Source of the DNA: Roseiarcus sp035606915
Lineage (GTDB): Bacteria; Pseudomonadota; Alphaproteobacteria; Rhizobiales; Beijerinckiaceae
Assembly: GCA_035606915.1 (NCBI GenBank)
Contig: DATNDU010000196.1
Location: 42,242 to 106,241 of the forward strand
DNA: 64,000 nt
Direction: 5' to 3'
A program made the position numbers and the translations under genes. Below are positions 63,368-64,000 of this stretch, one piece after another. The first letter of the stretch is position 1. Each line of letters begins with the position of its first letter. The notes below the pieces were generated by a model, which searched no databases, was not told where the DNA came from, and saw only the letters and a list, made by a program, of their open reading frames with translations.

Positions 63368-63457
63368 CGCGGGGATTGCGGCGTGAAATGAGGACTCAGC
63401 GGCGGGCGGGCGATGGCGTCTCACCACCGCTGCAGCCGGCGCCTAAAAATTAGACGA

Positions 63458-64000
63458 TTAAAAATTAGGCGGCGCGGGCGTCTTGCGCTTGCGCACCAGG
63501 CCTTCCTGCGCCGTCGTCGCCGCGAGCACGCCGTCGCGGGTGTAAAGCAGGCCGCGCGTCAGTCCGCGCGCGCCCTGCGCGCTCGGCGAGTCCTGCGCGT
63601 AAAGCAGCCAATCGTCGGCGCGGAACGGCCGGTGCAGCCAGACCGCGTGATCGAGGCTCGCGGTCTGGAACTGGCCGCGCGCAATCGAATAGCCATGCGC
63701 CACCAGCACGGTGTCGATCAGCGTCATGTCCGAGAGATAGACCAGCGCGGCGCGGTGGATGGCGGGATCGTCGGGCAATGGGCCTTTGAGTCGTATCCAC
63801 AGATTCTGTCTGGGGTCTCCGAGCACGCCGGGGGCGCTCGGCTGGTAACGGCGCAGGTCGAGCGGGCGCAACTCGATCGGGCTGATGTGGCTGAAGAACT
63901 GGCGCGCCCGCGCCGCCTGCGGCTCCGGCAGGTTGCCGGCGAGAACCACCGGGTCCAGCGTCGCCTCGGCGGCGATCCCGCCGAGCCGATCGAGCTTTCG
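63458..64000 (-). CDS. tesB: acyl-CoA thioesterase II (TesB), 5' end outside window
   Basis: The C-terminal 180 codons of a thioesterase that hydrolyses acyl-CoA. The double hot-dog fold shows LDHAVWLHRPFRADDWLLY with the catalytic aspartate, SPSAQGARGL with the second residue, and a final QEGLVR with the glutamine. The frame is open to the window edge, with no start codon in place. The 214-base gap to glnK contains the sigma-54 promoter. Confidence 0.9.
   Translation of the reverse strand, partial: RKLDRLGGIAAEATLDPVVLAGNLPEPQAARARQFFSHISPIELRPLDLRRYQPSAPGVLGDPRQNLWIRLKGPLPDDPAIHRAALVYLSDMTLIDTVLVAHGYSIARGQFQTASLDHAVWLHRPFRADDWLLYAQDSPSAQGARGLTRGLLYTRDGVLAATTAQEGLVRKRKTPAPPNF

Overview
The window reads as chromosomal DNA of a high-GC alphaproteobacterium, most likely of the order Hyphomicrobiales (Rhizobiales). 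The clues are the rsmI-yraN-gshB order beside a divergent lpoA-like lipoprotein gene, glnD as a single long uridylyltransferase, a CobW-type GTPase paired with a WD40 protein, an HpnB-type glycosyltransferase of hopanoid-producing bacteria, and glnK-amtB behind a sigma-54 promoter. A family-level placement (Beijerinckiaceae or Methylocystaceae) is only a guess from gene style.

Region 1 (1 to about 15.6 kb) is the unusual part: an apparent catabolic island. Reading leftwards it holds a FabL-like SDR, an acetoacetate-decarboxylase-family protein and a tyrosine-phosphatase-like protein; then an SCP-x-type thiolase and an AMP-forming CoA ligase; then a free-standing phosphohistidine swivel domain, an unrecognised 520-residue protein, a second CoA ligase, a small winged-helix protein and a pyruvate-phosphate-dikinase-type ATP-binding protein that runs off the window. 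Reading rightwards are a SurE-like phosphatase and a three-gene sugar-type ABC importer. An EthD-family gene lies at the end. Most genes overlap by ATGA, and similar tandem TGT-type sites sit at three promoter regions, which argues for one regulon. The separate ATP-grasp and swivel proteins recall the split phenylphosphate synthase, so I infer that a substrate is activated by phosphorylation before CoA-linked degradation. The substrate is unknown. The island ends at a tRNA-Trp gene.

Region 2 (15.9 to 33 kb) is mostly ordinary: metH with an AT-rich palindrome in front, a TetR/MFS pair with two matching operators, an adenylate cyclase, transaldolase, an antitoxin gene beside a decayed toxin gene, a J-domain membrane protein, the CobW/WD40 pair, an Old Yellow Enzyme, small conserved proteins, and an enoyl-CoA hydratase/acyl-CoA dehydrogenase operon.

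Region 3 (33.1 to 34.9 kb) is a lower-GC two-gene insert encoding a probable His-Me-finger nuclease toxin and a DUF2019-like partner, placed between housekeeping genes.

Region 4 (34.9 to 64 kb) is core genome: lspA-ileS, an NTF2-like secreted protein, an AlkB-like dioxygenase, grpE, glnD, gshB, yraN, rsmI, an LpoA-like lipoprotein, uppP, a DsbA-like thioredoxin, a secreted chorismate mutase, a MAPEG protein, an RND efflux pair, a regulator/quinone oxidoreductase pair, a retropepsin-like protease, phosphomannomutase, a shortened mismatch glycosylase, HpnB, amtB-glnK and a truncated tesB. GlnD, GlnK and AmtB are all present here, so much of the nitrogen-signalling route from glutamine sensing to ammonium uptake lies in this one window.
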